Source: Nitrospirota bacterium (GTDB lineage Bacteria; Nitrospirota; Nitrospiria; Nitrospirales; Nitrospiraceae). From it: a stretch of 64,000 nt of DNA. Below are positions 34,448-42,894 of this stretch, in pieces. A program made the translations under genes and the position numbers. The DNA lies in contig JAUSMA010000007.1 of the NCBI GenBank assembly GCA_030645475.1, positions 1 to 64,000 on the forward strand. Direction: 5' to 3'. Below the pieces are notes generated by a model that saw only the letters and a list, made by a program, of their open reading frames with translations, was not told the origin of the DNA and did not search any database. The first letter of the stretch is position 1, and each line of letters starts with the position of its first letter.

Positions 34448-34735
34448 ACAACCAGGAGGACTCTAGATTTCCAAAACAGTCTATCCGACGAACGGATACT
34501 CTCACACCTCTACAGAGGCGTCACGCGATTTGCGATTCGGCGCGAGTGAATTTCGCATACTGGTTCACAAAAGAAAAGAATGGATATGCGGCGAGGCATT
34601 CGATCTGTGCGACCGCACATACAACACTCTGTGCGAGATCGCTGAAGAAGGGGAACGGAAACGTTGGAGGGGGTGATTCGCCCGCATCAGATTTGCGAAC
34701 ACACACACATGAGCGGACGATACGAACCGGTTCTG

Positions 34736-34814
<79 letters not shown>

Positions 34815-34852
34815 ACAAAAAGAACAGAACCACCAAGCGAGGGGGGATTGTC

Positions 34853-35956
34853 TTACATCGGAGGGTCAAAACGCAAGCCATGGGCATCGGCCACTCCCCG
34901 GCAGGTAATTTTTCCGGCCGACAGGTTCACGCCCTTCGCCAAACCGGCGTCTGCCCGGATGGCTTCCGCCACGCCCAGCGAGGCCAATCGCAGCAAATAT
35001 GGAAGTGTTTCGTTCGTCAAGGCGATCGTCGATGTGCGTGGCACAATCCCAGGCATATTGGCCACACAATAATGAAGCACCCCGTCCACGACATAGACCG
35101 GATCAGAATGGGTCGTGGGTTTCGTCGTCTCGAAGCAACCGCCTTGATCGACCGCAACGTCCACCACCACAGATCCTGGCTTCATGCGTGCCACCAAAGC
35201 ACGTGAGACCAGCTTGGGCGCTCGAGCTCCAGGCACGAGCACCGCCCCGATCACGAGATCGGCAGCCATCACGGACTCCTCAATCGCAGCCTGCGTGGAG
35301 GCACGCGTCACAATGCGGCCACGATACAATTCATCGAGTGCCCGCAGCCGTTCAAGGTCGAGATTGATCACCGTCACCTGAGCCCCCATCCCAACCGCAA
35401 TCCGAGTCGCGGCACTCCCGACTACCCCTGCCCCCAGCACCACAACCTTTCCCGGTTCGACGCCAGGCACACCAGCTAGAAGCAGCCCGCGCCCGCCTTG
35501 CGTCTTCTCCAGGTAACGGGCACCGATCTGCACCGACATGCGCCCCGCGATTTCGCTCATCGGCTTAAGCATCGGCAACGTGCCGTCTTTCGCCTCGATC
35601 GTTTCGTAGGCAATCGCGGTGATCTTGGTATCCAACAAGGTCTTGGTCAGCTCCGGAAGGGAAGCCAGGTGGAGATAGGTGAACAGAACGTGGCCGGGAC
35701 GAAAGAGGGCACATTCGGAAAGGAGCGGCTCCTTGACCTTCACAATCAGCGTCGAGCGCTCAAACAATTGCTCTTTTGATGTGGCCAGGGTCGCGCCGGC
35801 GCTCTGATAATTGTCGTCCGAGTATCCGCTGCCGGCTCCAGCCGATGGCTCGACCACAATTTCGTGGCCGGCCTGACGCAAGGCCCGCACCCCATCGGGC
35901 GTGACACTGACTCGATATTCATGATCCTTAATTTCTTTTGGCACCCCGATGACCAT
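34853..35956 (-). CDS. ald: Alanine dehydrogenase
   Basis: Interconverts L-alanine and pyruvate plus ammonia with NAD. 367 aa, full length, starting MVIGVPKEIKDHEYRVSVTP. The substrate-binding Lys lies in IVKVKEPL. The Rossmann motif VVVLGAGVVGSAATRIAVG and the C-terminal ANMPGIVPRTSTIALTNETL typical of Ald are present. The ATG at 35956 is preceded by GGAGGGAG; the frame continuing to 36187 is not needed. Divergent from the redox operon at 36.1 kb. Confidence 0.95.
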   Translation of the reverse strand: MVIGVPKEIKDHEYRVSVTPDGVRALRQAGHEIVVEPSAGAGSGYSDDNYQSAGATLATSKEQLFERSTLIVKVKEPLLSECALFRPGHVLFTYLHLASLPELTKTLLDTKITAIAYETIEAKDGTLPMLKPMSEIAGRMSVQIGARYLEKTQGGRGLLLAGVPGVEPGKVVVLGAGVVGSAATRIAVGMGAQVTVINLDLERLRALDELYRGRIVTRASTQAAIEESVMAADLVIGAVLVPGARAPKLVSRALVARMKPGSVVVDVAVDQGGCFETTKPTTHSDPVYVVDGVLHYCVANMPGIVPRTSTIALTNETLPYLLRLASLGVAEAIRADAGLAKGVNLSAGKITCRGVADAHGLRFDPPM

Positions 35957-36059
35957 GGTCGCTCCCTCCACGCGAAACCCGTTCGCCGATATCTCAATCC
36001 ATTCTGCTACAACGCTGACAAAAATGCACTGACCGGCTCGCGAGGACCGGCCCATCCGG

Positions 36060-36089
36060 TGGACAGTGCGCGAGGGCCTGGTGTAAGAT
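36060..36089 (+). promoter_or_regulatory. Sigma-70 promoter of the 36.1-37.6 kb redox operon
   Basis: TGGACA (36060-36065), 18 bp, TAAGAT (36084-36089). A start near 36096 leaves a 33-nt leader containing GAGGGAGG before the ATG at 36129. Confidence 0.6.
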
Positions 36090-36128
36090 TCGCCCCTCTT
36101 CAGCTCACGATCGACAGAGGGAGGCTCT

Positions 36129-36515
36129 ATGGATTCCGCATCTGGATCATCCTGCAATGCCTGCGGCGCGACCGGCACCGCACTCATGAAGTTATCGCTC
36201 GGGAAGGACTTTTTCGGCCGGACCTACGACCGTCTGTCCCCCTCGACCGATCAAAGCCCCAAATGGTACTGCGAAGGCTGTTCGATGCAGAAAAATCTCC
36301 AGCGAGACTTTCGCGATATTCGTGGAGAATTCGACAAACTTTCAGCCGGGCAGGTCTCAACCCTGTCCAACCAAGAAGAGTTTCAACGGGCCTCGTTACG
36401 GCTACGTGAAATCACCGCGATTCTCACCGGCACGCCGACGCACTCCCCGTTCCTGACCTCTGCCGACGTCACCCAACTCATCGGCCGCATGCACACCGCG
36501 ACGATGCCGGCCTAA
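36129..36515 (+). CDS. Small protein with two CxxC pairs
   Basis: 128 aa. An N-terminal zinc- or iron-binding unit is formed by CNACGATG (near residue 9) and WYCEGCSMQK (near residue 48). A helical C-terminus with hydrophobic heptads follows. No named family recognised. It is the first gene of a four-gene plus-strand operon whose second and fourth products are ferredoxins, so a role in iron-sulfur handling or redox regulation is inferred. Confidence 0.7.
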   Translation: MDSASGSSCNACGATGTALMKLSLGKDFFGRTYDRLSPSTDQSPKWYCEGCSMQKNLQRDFRDIRGEFDKLSAGQVSTLSNQEEFQRASLRLREITAILTGTPTHSPFLTSADVTQLIGRMHTATMPA

Positions 36516-36529
36516 CTGGGAGTCACCTC

Positions 36530-36880
36530 ATGCCCGGATTCAAGAGACATATTTTCGTCTGTACCAACCAACGTTCACCCGACGATCCCCGTGGGAGCTG
36601 CTCCAAACTGGGGTCCGAAGCCCTGCATGCCCAGTTCAAGCAAGAAGCGAAACGGCTGGACCTGAAAGACGTCGTCCGCGCCAATAAAGCGGGGTGCCTC
36701 GATCGTTGTGCTGAAGGGCCGAGCGTGGTGATCTATCCCGAAGGCGTGTGGTATCAAGTCAAGACCAATGCCGACGTGACAGAAATCATGGAGCGCCACG
36801 TCGTCAAGGGCGAGGTCGTGACCCGTCTCATCATGCCCGACCACCCGGCTCCCGCAACCCTCCCTCCGCTCACATTGTAG
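36530..36880 (+). CDS. Thioredoxin-like [2Fe-2S] ferredoxin
   Basis: 116 aa. Four Cys in the arrangement of the thioredoxin-fold ferredoxins (Aquifex Fd, NuoE-like): C11-x12-C24 (FVCTNQRSPDDPRGSCSKLG) and C56-x3-C60 (NKAGCLDRCAEGPSVVIYPE). The GPSVVIYPEGVWYQ segment is diagnostic. It would be a soluble one-electron carrier. It begins 14 bp after the CxxC gene. Confidence 0.92.
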   Translation: MPGFKRHIFVCTNQRSPDDPRGSCSKLGSEALHAQFKQEAKRLDLKDVVRANKAGCLDRCAEGPSVVIYPEGVWYQVKTNADVTEIMERHVVKGEVVTRLIMPDHPAPATLPPLTL

Positions 36881-36901
36881 CGTCGACCAACAAGGATTCT
36901 G

Positions 36902-37315
36902 ATGGCCGTCGAAGAAAAATGGAAAGCCAACCTGGAGAAGGTGACCTTCATGAAGCAGTTCCCGGGCTTGCTCGGGAATTGGGAGTCCTTGGCGGACAAG
37001 ACCGTCAAAGCCGTCATCCCCCTCAAGGGGAAACAGGGAGCCGCGGTGCTCGTCTTCACCGACGGCACCTTTACGATCGCCTCCCCAATGGCGCCGGAAC
37101 CCTATGAGATCGGCGAGGCCCTGACGGTGGCACGAACACTCCTTGAGCCGACGCATCACAGAGCCTATGTGGAATACGATCGGCTGGCCAAGAAAGACAA
37201 AGACGCCCTGATGTCAGCCAGAGCCGACAAGATCCTGGGAGCGATTCAAAACAATCTGGAACAGATTCCAGAACTGAAGGATCGCCTGAAGGAACTTGTG
37301 AAGGAGTGGAAGTGA
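36902..37315 (+). CDS. Protein of unknown function in the redox operon
   Basis: 137 aa, no Cys, no signal or membrane segment. An alpha/beta N-terminal half (VKAVIPLKGKQGAAVLVFTD, GTFTIASPMAPEPYEIGEAL) precedes a Lys-rich helical tail (IPELKDRLKELVKEWK). It lacks cofactor motifs, so a structural or binding role with the ferredoxins is possible. It sits between the two ferredoxin genes, 21 bp after the first. Confidence 0.65.
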   Translation: MAVEEKWKANLEKVTFMKQFPGLLGNWESLADKTVKAVIPLKGKQGAAVLVFTDGTFTIASPMAPEPYEIGEALTVARTLLEPTHHRAYVEYDRLAKKDKDALMSARADKILGAIQNNLEQIPELKDRLKELVKEWK

Positions 37316-37383
37316 GCGACAGCCTCCCCAACAGAAACATGTTCGACATCTTTTCCCAAGGTCTCTTTGAAGGAGTCAAACCT

Positions 37384-37611
37384 ATGATGATCATCCGCGA
37401 TCACCTTGTCCGCCACCCAGACCGCTGCACGCACCAGGGCATTTGTATGCCCATCTGCCCGACCGGCGCCTGGCTCTCGACCCCACCGTACAAGTTCGAT
37501 CCTTCCCGCTGTCTGGAAAGCTGCCGCCTCTGTTTGGACGCCTGTCCCTCGCAAGCGATCTACGGGGTATTCAAGAAGGGCGAGAAGATGTTGGAGCCGC
37601 AGAAGAAGTAG
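37384..37611 (+). CDS. Seven-cysteine bacterial-type ferredoxin
   Basis: 75 aa: MMIIRDHLVRHPDRCTHQGI then CMPICPTGAW, and RCLESCRLCLDACPSQAIYG. The first cluster motif has Gln where the usual second Cys stands (CxxQxxCxxxCP), which favours a [3Fe-4S] cluster. The second has four Cys with one extra residue (CxxxCxxCxxxCP), consistent with a [4Fe-4S]. The ATG at 37384 has AGGAG nine bases upstream; a longer frame from 37306 overlaps the previous gene and is less likely. Confidence 0.85.
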   Translation: MMIIRDHLVRHPDRCTHQGICMPICPTGAWLSTPPYKFDPSRCLESCRLCLDACPSQAIYGVFKKGEKMLEPQKK

Positions 37612-37952
37612 TTAAGACAGATTAGTTTTATGACCGATCTACGAGGGATGCCTCTTAATATACCTGTAGCCCATAACGATCGTGAGTCCTGAATCGTTGG
37701 TACCTCCAGACTGCTCATGCATCTACAACCATGCGTCCGAGCAAAGACCTGCTAAAGGAAAAGGCAAATGAGATTCGGAAGGCACTCTCTGATCTCGGAC
37801 AGAGACTCAAGGCCGATGATGAATCTCAACTTCTTGTTAGGTTTCTTCCTGAACCCTAACCTGTGCACACCGACCACTCCACCATCATCCGAAGCTTGGA
37901 GGGAGCGGCCGTCTTTTCCCTTCACTTGCCACACCTTAATCGTTGCTGACCT
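37612..37952. other. AT-richer intergenic stretch
   Basis: About 340 bp with lower GC than its surroundings. It holds only a possible 42-codon frame (37731-37859) and no clear promoter or terminator. It may be a remnant of acquired DNA together with the gene at 37953. Confidence 0.4.
37731..37859 (+). CDS. Possible 42-aa peptide or gene remnant
   Basis: ATG 37731 reads MRPSKDLLKEKANEIRKALS, then DLGQRLKADDESQLLVRFLP to TAA at 37857-37859. The peptide is helical with heptads and natural-looking composition, but no ribosome site precedes it. It may be the N-terminal fragment of a decayed gene. Confidence 0.25.
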   Translation: MRPSKDLLKEKANEIRKALSDLGQRLKADDESQLLVRFLPEP

Positions 37953-38342
37953 ATGAGTTCATCGAGAGACCAAGAGGTCGGGCTACGATGCAGTAGTTGC
38001 ACAAGACTATTTGCTGGTGCCCACGGACAACCTGTCTACTGCCATAGCTGCTTTCAACTAATCCATCCTCAGGATAGGACAAAATACAGACAGGCCGAGC
38101 ATGAAGAAGTTCACGAAATAGAAGAGTTAGACCGTATTGGTAGTCGGTGCTTCCATTGCAGAACTTGGTTTACCGGACAACATGGTGCACCTGTGCTATG
38201 TACAAAATGCATAGAAAGTTTTGAGCAATTATTTCCAGAAGGAAAATTTAAAACTCTGCACGGACTACCAATTAAGAAAGCGACCCTGCCAGAATTCAAA
38301 ATAGATCTACATCTGGATAATGAATACGATGACGATAAATAA
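37953..38342 (+). CDS. Tandem zinc-ribbon protein, probably acquired
   Basis: 129 aa with two similar zinc ribbons: CSSCTRLFAGAHGQPVYCHS (about 12-33) and CFHCRTWFTGQHGAPVLCTK (about 66-88), each CxxC-x14-CxxC. The acidic tail ends DNEYDDDK. The gene is AT-richer, with ATA and AGA codons rarely used by neighbours, suggesting horizontal transfer. No enzymatic domain is present; nucleic-acid or protein binding is a guess. Confidence 0.7.
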   Translation: MSSSRDQEVGLRCSSCTRLFAGAHGQPVYCHSCFQLIHPQDRTKYRQAEHEEVHEIEELDRIGSRCFHCRTWFTGQHGAPVLCTKCIESFEQLFPEGKFKTLHGLPIKKATLPEFKIDLHLDNEYDDDK

Positions 38343-38459
38343 CGTTTCTCGTTGTTCGACTGGTCAGGGCTCAAACAATAGTCTTACTCAAACGGCCTCA
38401 GTAGGTCGTGTCAACGTAGACGTAGGCACAAGTGCTCAAGGTCAGAACCATCGACGCAC

Positions 38460-39329
38460 TTATGTCGATTTGGTGACGAAAGAGGCATCAAGGAGCTCGC
38501 GGTCGAAGCCTGGGGTGATGGTGCCTGTGCTGGCGTAGCGGTAGAGCACGACGTCGAAGATGGTCGACATGGTGGAGAGGACGAGACCTAAGAGCGGGAA
38601 ATAGAGGATGGCAAGGACCATGATCGCAATGGCGAGTATGGGATGGGTGGCGATCATGCCGGCGCCAATGACGAACGCAAAGACTCCTGGGATGGCCCAG
38701 AAGAAGTAGAGCAGTCCGAATCCGAGACCGGCCAAGAGGTCTTCGCCCCAGGTTCTTCTGAGGAGCTGCACGGATGCTTGAATGGCTTCGAGCGGCCCTT
38801 TTCGTTCCGCCACCAACACCGGCACCACGAGAAACGTGGCAACGGTCCAGGCCAGCCCCAAAACGCGCGCCACCATGCTCCCTACAAAACCGGACCTTCG
38901 TTCGATCGTTTTGAGGACCACTCCAATGGTGGCTGAAACCAGGGCCCAACCGAGGATTTGAGGAAAGCAGGACAGGGCTTCGCGCAACCCGTCCAGAATC
39001 GTCGTCTGTTTCCCTTCCAATTTCCGCAAGACACAGATCGCGAGGGCGGCATTAAAAAAAATGGCGACGCCATAGGTCACCACATAGAACAGAAACATGC
39101 CGACGTAGGACCAGGACTCAAGCTCTTGAAGCCCATCAGTCATCGAAGCCCCGGTCAATGCTCCGAGGATCGCAGGCACGGCAAACGAAGCCGTGAGCAA
39201 CATGAGGCTGGCAGACGAAGCGATGGGCAGGAGCAACAGGGTCTTGTCTTCCCAGAGAATCTGCCAGGCAGCCGACATGATGGCCTGCGTTCGCGCGATC
39301 CTCTGAGTCCAGCCGGTGTGGATCTGCAT
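38460..39329 (-). CDS. Multi-pass membrane protein, DUF6159-like
   Basis: 289 aa from the ATG at 39329 (AGGG upstream; an earlier in-frame start at 39380 overlaps the neighbour's 3' end). Six membrane helices in pairs, such as LLLLPIASSASLMLLTASFA, YVGMFLFYVVTYGVAIFF and LLYFFWAIPGVFAFVIGAGM. The AWQILWEDKTLLLLPI start is typical of DUF6159/glycerophosphodiester-like membrane proteins with no enzyme motif. It overlaps the regulatory region of the squalene synthase-like gene upstream. Confidence 0.72.
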   Translation of the reverse strand: MQIHTGWTQRIARTQAIMSAAWQILWEDKTLLLLPIASSASLMLLTASFAVPAILGALTGASMTDGLQELESWSYVGMFLFYVVTYGVAIFFNAALAICVLRKLEGKQTTILDGLREALSCFPQILGWALVSATIGVVLKTIERRSGFVGSMVARVLGLAWTVATFLVVPVLVAERKGPLEAIQASVQLLRRTWGEDLLAGLGFGLLYFFWAIPGVFAFVIGAGMIATHPILAIAIMVLAILYFPLLGLVLSTMSTIFDVVLYRYASTGTITPGFDRELLDASFVTKST

Positions 39330-39349
39330 GCAAGCCCTTCGTAGAAAAA

Positions 39350-40396
39350 CTAGATTATTTGTTTTCGGAGCCGACCCCAATAGGCCGTCCCCACATGGCC
39401 GCAGGCGCCGGTGAAGGTTGTGAGGGCCATGATCTGGTAGACCGTACTGCGGGGAATTTTTACTTTGATGGCCGGGTTCAAGAGGTCAGGCGACTGCATG
39501 ACCAGCTTCAGCGATTCGCCGGCGGAGAGAATCGGCCACATACAGGATAGCCTCAGTCGCATCTCGTGGCGTGGGATCGACATGGCGTAGAGCCAGCCTT
39601 GATCGAGATGCTCCACCGCCATACGAACCAGTTTACTCAGAACCGGCTGGAACCGTGCGCGGGTTCGCTGGTCCAGTAAGTCTCGTGGGGTGAGTCCGGC
39701 TTCGGCCAGCAGGGGCGCCGGCACATAGCAGCGGCCGTTCTGAAGATCCTGCGCAATATCTTTCACGATGTTCGTGAGTTGGAGCCCCTTTCCAAACCGC
39801 ACCCCGACCTCAGCCATGTCCCGTACCTTCCACGAAGCCAGGGCCTTCCGATGCGCGCACATCAAATCCGTCCAGAACTCGCCCACACAGCCGGCCACGT
39901 AATAGGTGTAGCGATCCAGATCGTCCAGCGTCTTCAACGCCGTCAGATCTGCGGCTGACGTGCCGGGAAAGGCGACGAGGTCCATCTCCATGCCTTGCGT
40001 CAGCGTGGTCATGAGCCGTTGAATCCGTCTTCTATCGTCCGGCGAAAACGTCAGGAAGAGCCTGAAACAATCTTCAAGCCGTTCAAGCAGGATCCGCTCG
40101 GCAGGGTTGTGCTGAACTGGTCCCACGGCTCGCTGGATCTCTTGCACCTGAGTCCAGACAATCTGATCGCTTACGAACTGCGCTTTGAGTTGGCTCAGTA
40201 AATCCAGCCGCCGCGGACGGTCGATCAAATCCGTGTCCGCAATCGTGTCCGCTGCTCGAGCAAATAGGTAGCCGAGGCTGACCTGATCGCGCACATCTGC
40301 CGGAACGACGACCAAGGTCGTATAGAAGAGACGGGAGACTTGCTTGAGGATATCGCGGAGCAGTTCCTGCTTCGAGGCTTCTACGTTCGTCGCCAC
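39350..40396 (-). CDS. Squalene/phytoene synthase family protein
   Basis: 348 aa. Condenses prenyl diphosphates head to head. The two Asp-rich motifs are DTIADTD (in LFARAADTIADTDLI) and NIVKDIAQDL (in GLQLTNIVKDIAQDLQNGRC). Hopanoid or carotenoid precursor synthesis is the usual setting. The frame opens at 40471, but the GTG at 40396 lies three bases past the stop of the cupredoxin gene and is the likely start, giving coupled translation. No cyclase is nearby. Confidence 0.85.
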   Translation of the reverse strand: MATNVEASKQELLRDILKQVSRLFYTTLVVVPADVRDQVSLGYLFARAADTIADTDLIDRPRRLDLLSQLKAQFVSDQIVWTQVQEIQRAVGPVQHNPAERILLERLEDCFRLFLTFSPDDRRRIQRLMTTLTQGMEMDLVAFPGTSAADLTALKTLDDLDRYTYYVAGCVGEFWTDLMCAHRKALASWKVRDMAEVGVRFGKGLQLTNIVKDIAQDLQNGRCYVPAPLLAEAGLTPRDLLDQRTRARFQPVLSKLVRMAVEHLDQGWLYAMSIPRHEMRLRLSCMWPILSAGESLKLVMQSPDLLNPAIKVKIPRSTVYQIMALTTFTGACGHVGTAYWGRLRKQII

Positions 40397-40398
40397 AG

Positions 40399-40839
40399 CT
40401 ATCGCACTTCCAGCTTGCCTTCCATCCCTTTGTCGCGATGGCTGGGCAATGGCCAGAGCCGCTTGTCGCAATAGATGGGGAAGGTGCCAGGCTGAGTCGG
40501 CGTAAATTTGATGGTGACGGTCTTCCCGGCGCTCACATCCTGTTCGACGGAGAGACTTCCCTCTGGATCCTTGATGATGAAATTGTGCGGGATAATGGTC
40601 GTCACACTGGTCAGCGTCAGTTCAACCGGCTTCCCGACTTCGACAATCAGATGATTCGGACTATAGGAGTAGCTATCCAGCGTAATCGTGGCTCGCTGCA
40701 CCCCGTCTGCCGCTACCGGGATCACCGTGGGAGGGCCGGACTGAGAGGGTTCCGCGGCCTCAACAATGGTCCCGCCGACAGCAGTCAGTACCGAGACAAT
40801 CGCCAACAGGTAGAGGAATCGCACCGTCATCTTGCGCAT
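40399..40839 (-). CDS. Secreted cupredoxin-domain protein
   Basis: 146 aa. Signal peptide (FLYLLAIVSVLTAVGGTIV; cleavage near VEAAEP), then a plastocyanin-like domain. Type 1 copper ligands are evident: His in IIPHNFIIKD, Cys in FPIYCDKRLWPLPS, His in SHRDKG and Met in GMEGKLEV. A periplasmic electron carrier or copper-binding protein is likely. ATG 40839 or 40830 may start it. It overlaps in transcription with the synthase gene three bases downstream. Confidence 0.85.
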   Translation of the reverse strand: MRKMTVRFLYLLAIVSVLTAVGGTIVEAAEPSQSGPPTVIPVAADGVQRATITLDSYSYSPNHLIVEVGKPVELTLTSVTTIIPHNFIIKDPEGSLSVEQDVSAGKTVTIKFTPTQPGTFPIYCDKRLWPLPSHRDKGMEGKLEVR

Positions 40840-41059
40840 GCCCCAGTTCTAACAGGAAGAACGGGAGAGGGTCAACTTTACCCAGGAGTTTCAGGCACTT
40901 CGGACAACTTGACCTTGGCATTTACAGCGTTATTCTCCACAACACACCGCCATCACAATCTCGATTGAGATGCATTTGACCGAATCGGTTAGTATAATCA
41001 CTCTCACTGATGGCTCGCCCAATGACGGGGCGAGAACCTGGTCTTGAAGGAGGATCTCG

Positions 41060-41947
41060 ATGAAGTGGATGAAGGGCATATTCCTATTGTTGGCCGCCAA
41101 CATTCTGATCATGGTGACGCTCTCGCTCACCGTGCCGTTGCTGATCAATATCGTGTTACCGATGTTCGGGATCGATCTGCGAGGATCGGTCGATCTGAGC
41201 TCGTTAGTCTGGGCCCTCGTCTTCGGCTTTGGCGGCGCCTTTATCAGTTTGGCCTTCTCTAAACAAATGGCGCGGGCCATGTTGGATTGCCGCCAGATCA
41301 CGCAACCCCGATCTCAAGCTGAGCAGGTCGTGTTCGGGTCCGTCCAGGAAATCGCACAGCGGCTCCAGATCACAATGCCTGAGGTCTGGATCTATGAGTC
41401 TCCCGACCCCAACGCCTTCGCGACCGGCCCCAGCAAGAACAACTCCATGGTCGCGGTCTCGACTGGATTGCTGAGCAACTTGCACGAGCAAGAAGTGCGC
41501 GCGGTCCTCGCCCATGAAATGGGCCACGTGTACAACGGGGACATGTTCGCGACAACCGTCCTGGCCGGACTGATGAATACCTTCGTGTACTATATTGCGA
41601 TGTGGGTGCGCCGGTTCTTCGCAGAACGCGATCAAGCGGCGCTCGGTTTTGGTCTGTCGATCGTGCTCCAGATCATTGTCAGTATCCTGGCCTCCGTCCT
41701 GATCAGCTGGTTTTCGCGTCAGCGTGAATTTGGCGCGGACGCCTTTTCCGCCAAGGTCTACGGCAAGGACTCGATGATTTCGGCCCTGCGCTCGATCGAT
41801 CGATGGGTCAGCCGTTCGCAAGTCGAGTATTCCTCGCAAGATGCGCTCGCGACCATGAAGATCTCCGGCAATTCCTCAGGGTTCATGCATCTCTTTGCCA
41901 CGCATCCGCCGATTGAAGCGCGCATTGACGCCTTGGACCGCCTCTAA
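41060..41947 (+). CDS. htpX: HtpX-type membrane M48 metalloprotease
   Basis: 295 aa. Two N-terminal helices (FLLLAANILIMVTLSLTVPL and SLVWALVFGFGGAFISLAF), then the zinc motif HEMGH at residues 152-156 (VLAHEMGHVYNGDM), two more helices (about 165-220), and REFGADAFSAKVYG providing the third ligand Glu. It degrades damaged inner-membrane proteins. GGAGG lies eight bases before the ATG. A TATAAT at 40993-40998 lacks a good -35. No heat-shock promoter was recognised. Confidence 0.95.
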   Translation: MKWMKGIFLLLAANILIMVTLSLTVPLLINIVLPMFGIDLRGSVDLSSLVWALVFGFGGAFISLAFSKQMARAMLDCRQITQPRSQAEQVVFGSVQEIAQRLQITMPEVWIYESPDPNAFATGPSKNNSMVAVSTGLLSNLHEQEVRAVLAHEMGHVYNGDMFATTVLAGLMNTFVYYIAMWVRRFFAERDQAALGFGLSIVLQIIVSILASVLISWFSRQREFGADAFSAKVYGKDSMISALRSIDRWVSRSQVEYSSQDALATMKISGNSSGFMHLFATHPPIEARIDALDRL

Positions 41948-41961
41948 CCGCGAGGTGCCCG

Positions 41962-42582
41962 ATGGAACGATTGCATCAGAGTCTGGTGGGATTCCTCATA
42001 GGAATGAGCTCGATCGTCGGCATTGGCTCAAGCGACCTGCTTGGGCTAAGCCCCGCTCAGGCGAGAGAAGAAGGAACCATACTCATGGCAGCACAGACAC
42101 CCATGGTCTATGATTTCACGCTGAACGATATCGATGGCAAGCCGGTCTCACTGAGCCAGTTCCGCGGCAAGGTCCTGTTATTGATCAACACGGCAAGTTT
42201 CTGCGGCAATACGCCGCAATACACGGACCTTGAAAAAATGTACGAGCAGTATCGAGAGAAGGGCTTTGAGATCCTGGCGTTCCCTGCCAACAATTTCGGA
42301 CAGCAGGAACCAGGAACGAATGCGGAGATCAAAACGTTCTGCTACACCAAATACAGCCTGTCGTTTCCGCTCTTCAGCAAAATCAGCGTGAAAGGCGACG
42401 ACAAACATCCACTCTACCGATACCTGACCGAACAGAGCCCGTTCCCCGGTGAAGTGGAGTGGAACTTTCAGAAGTATCTGGTCGACCGGTCAGGAAAGGT
42501 CGTCGCACGATACCCGCACCGCACGAAACCCTTGGCGCCCGAGATCGTCCAGGATCTCGAACGCGTGCTCGCGGCCCGCTAA
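41962..42582 (+). CDS. Exported glutathione peroxidase family protein
   Basis: 206 aa. Signal peptide (about residues 1-35, ending SPAQAREE), then the GPx fold. Peroxidatic Cys81 lies in INTASFCGNTPQY, Gln in FPANNFGQQEPG and Trp in GEVEWNFQKYLVDRSG, which complete the catalytic tetrad. It reduces peroxides in the periplasm, probably with thioredoxin-like partners. It starts 15 bp after htpX and may share its transcript. Confidence 0.93.
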   Translation: MERLHQSLVGFLIGMSSIVGIGSSDLLGLSPAQAREEGTILMAAQTPMVYDFTLNDIDGKPVSLSQFRGKVLLLINTASFCGNTPQYTDLEKMYEQYREKGFEILAFPANNFGQQEPGTNAEIKTFCYTKYSLSFPLFSKISVKGDDKHPLYRYLTEQSPFPGEVEWNFQKYLVDRSGKVVARYPHRTKPLAPEIVQDLERVLAAR

Positions 42583-42586
42583 CGCC

Positions 42587-42871
42587 TCACGTTTTTCGAT
42601 AAAAAGAAATATTGGCTCGATATTCCTGAATCGCGGCGGCCAGGCTCTGGCTGCCGCGAGGGATATTCGCATCCAGGGCATCTTCAATCGCCGGATCGTC
42701 GATTTCCACATCATACCGGTCTTGCACGTTCGTTCTGACCGGCCCCTGCGTAATATCCCGCGGCATGAAGATCTCTTTCCATACTTCCTTCTCGACCAGA
42801 CAGACATCTCTGAATCGTTCATAGAGCAGCGCCAGCTTCTCCGCATCCGTCACTTTAATACGCTCTCCCAT
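42587..42871 (-). CDS. Conserved-looking small protein of unknown function
   Basis: 94 aa, soluble and mostly helical (VTDAEKLALLYERFRDVCLV, DDPAIEDALDANIPRGSQSL, AAAIQEYRANISFYRKT). No motif identified. It ends four bases from the GPx stop on the opposite strand and lies 24 bp downstream of the FmdB-like gene on the same strand. Confidence 0.6.
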   Translation of the reverse strand: MGERIKVTDAEKLALLYERFRDVCLVEKEVWKEIFMPRDITQGPVRTNVQDRYDVEIDDPAIEDALDANIPRGSQSLAAAIQEYRANISFYRKT

Positions 42872-42894
42872 CCTGCTCCTTTTCTCTGTTTTTT

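Noticed and set aside
36129..37611. Nitrogenase or hydrogenase accessory ferredoxins
   Set aside because: No nif or hydrogenase gene is present; the ferredoxins alone do not support such a role.
40970..40998. Sigma-70 or heat-shock promoter of htpX
   Set aside because: A TATAAT is present at 40993-40998, but no acceptable -35 at 16-18 bp and no CCCCAT-type heat-shock -10.
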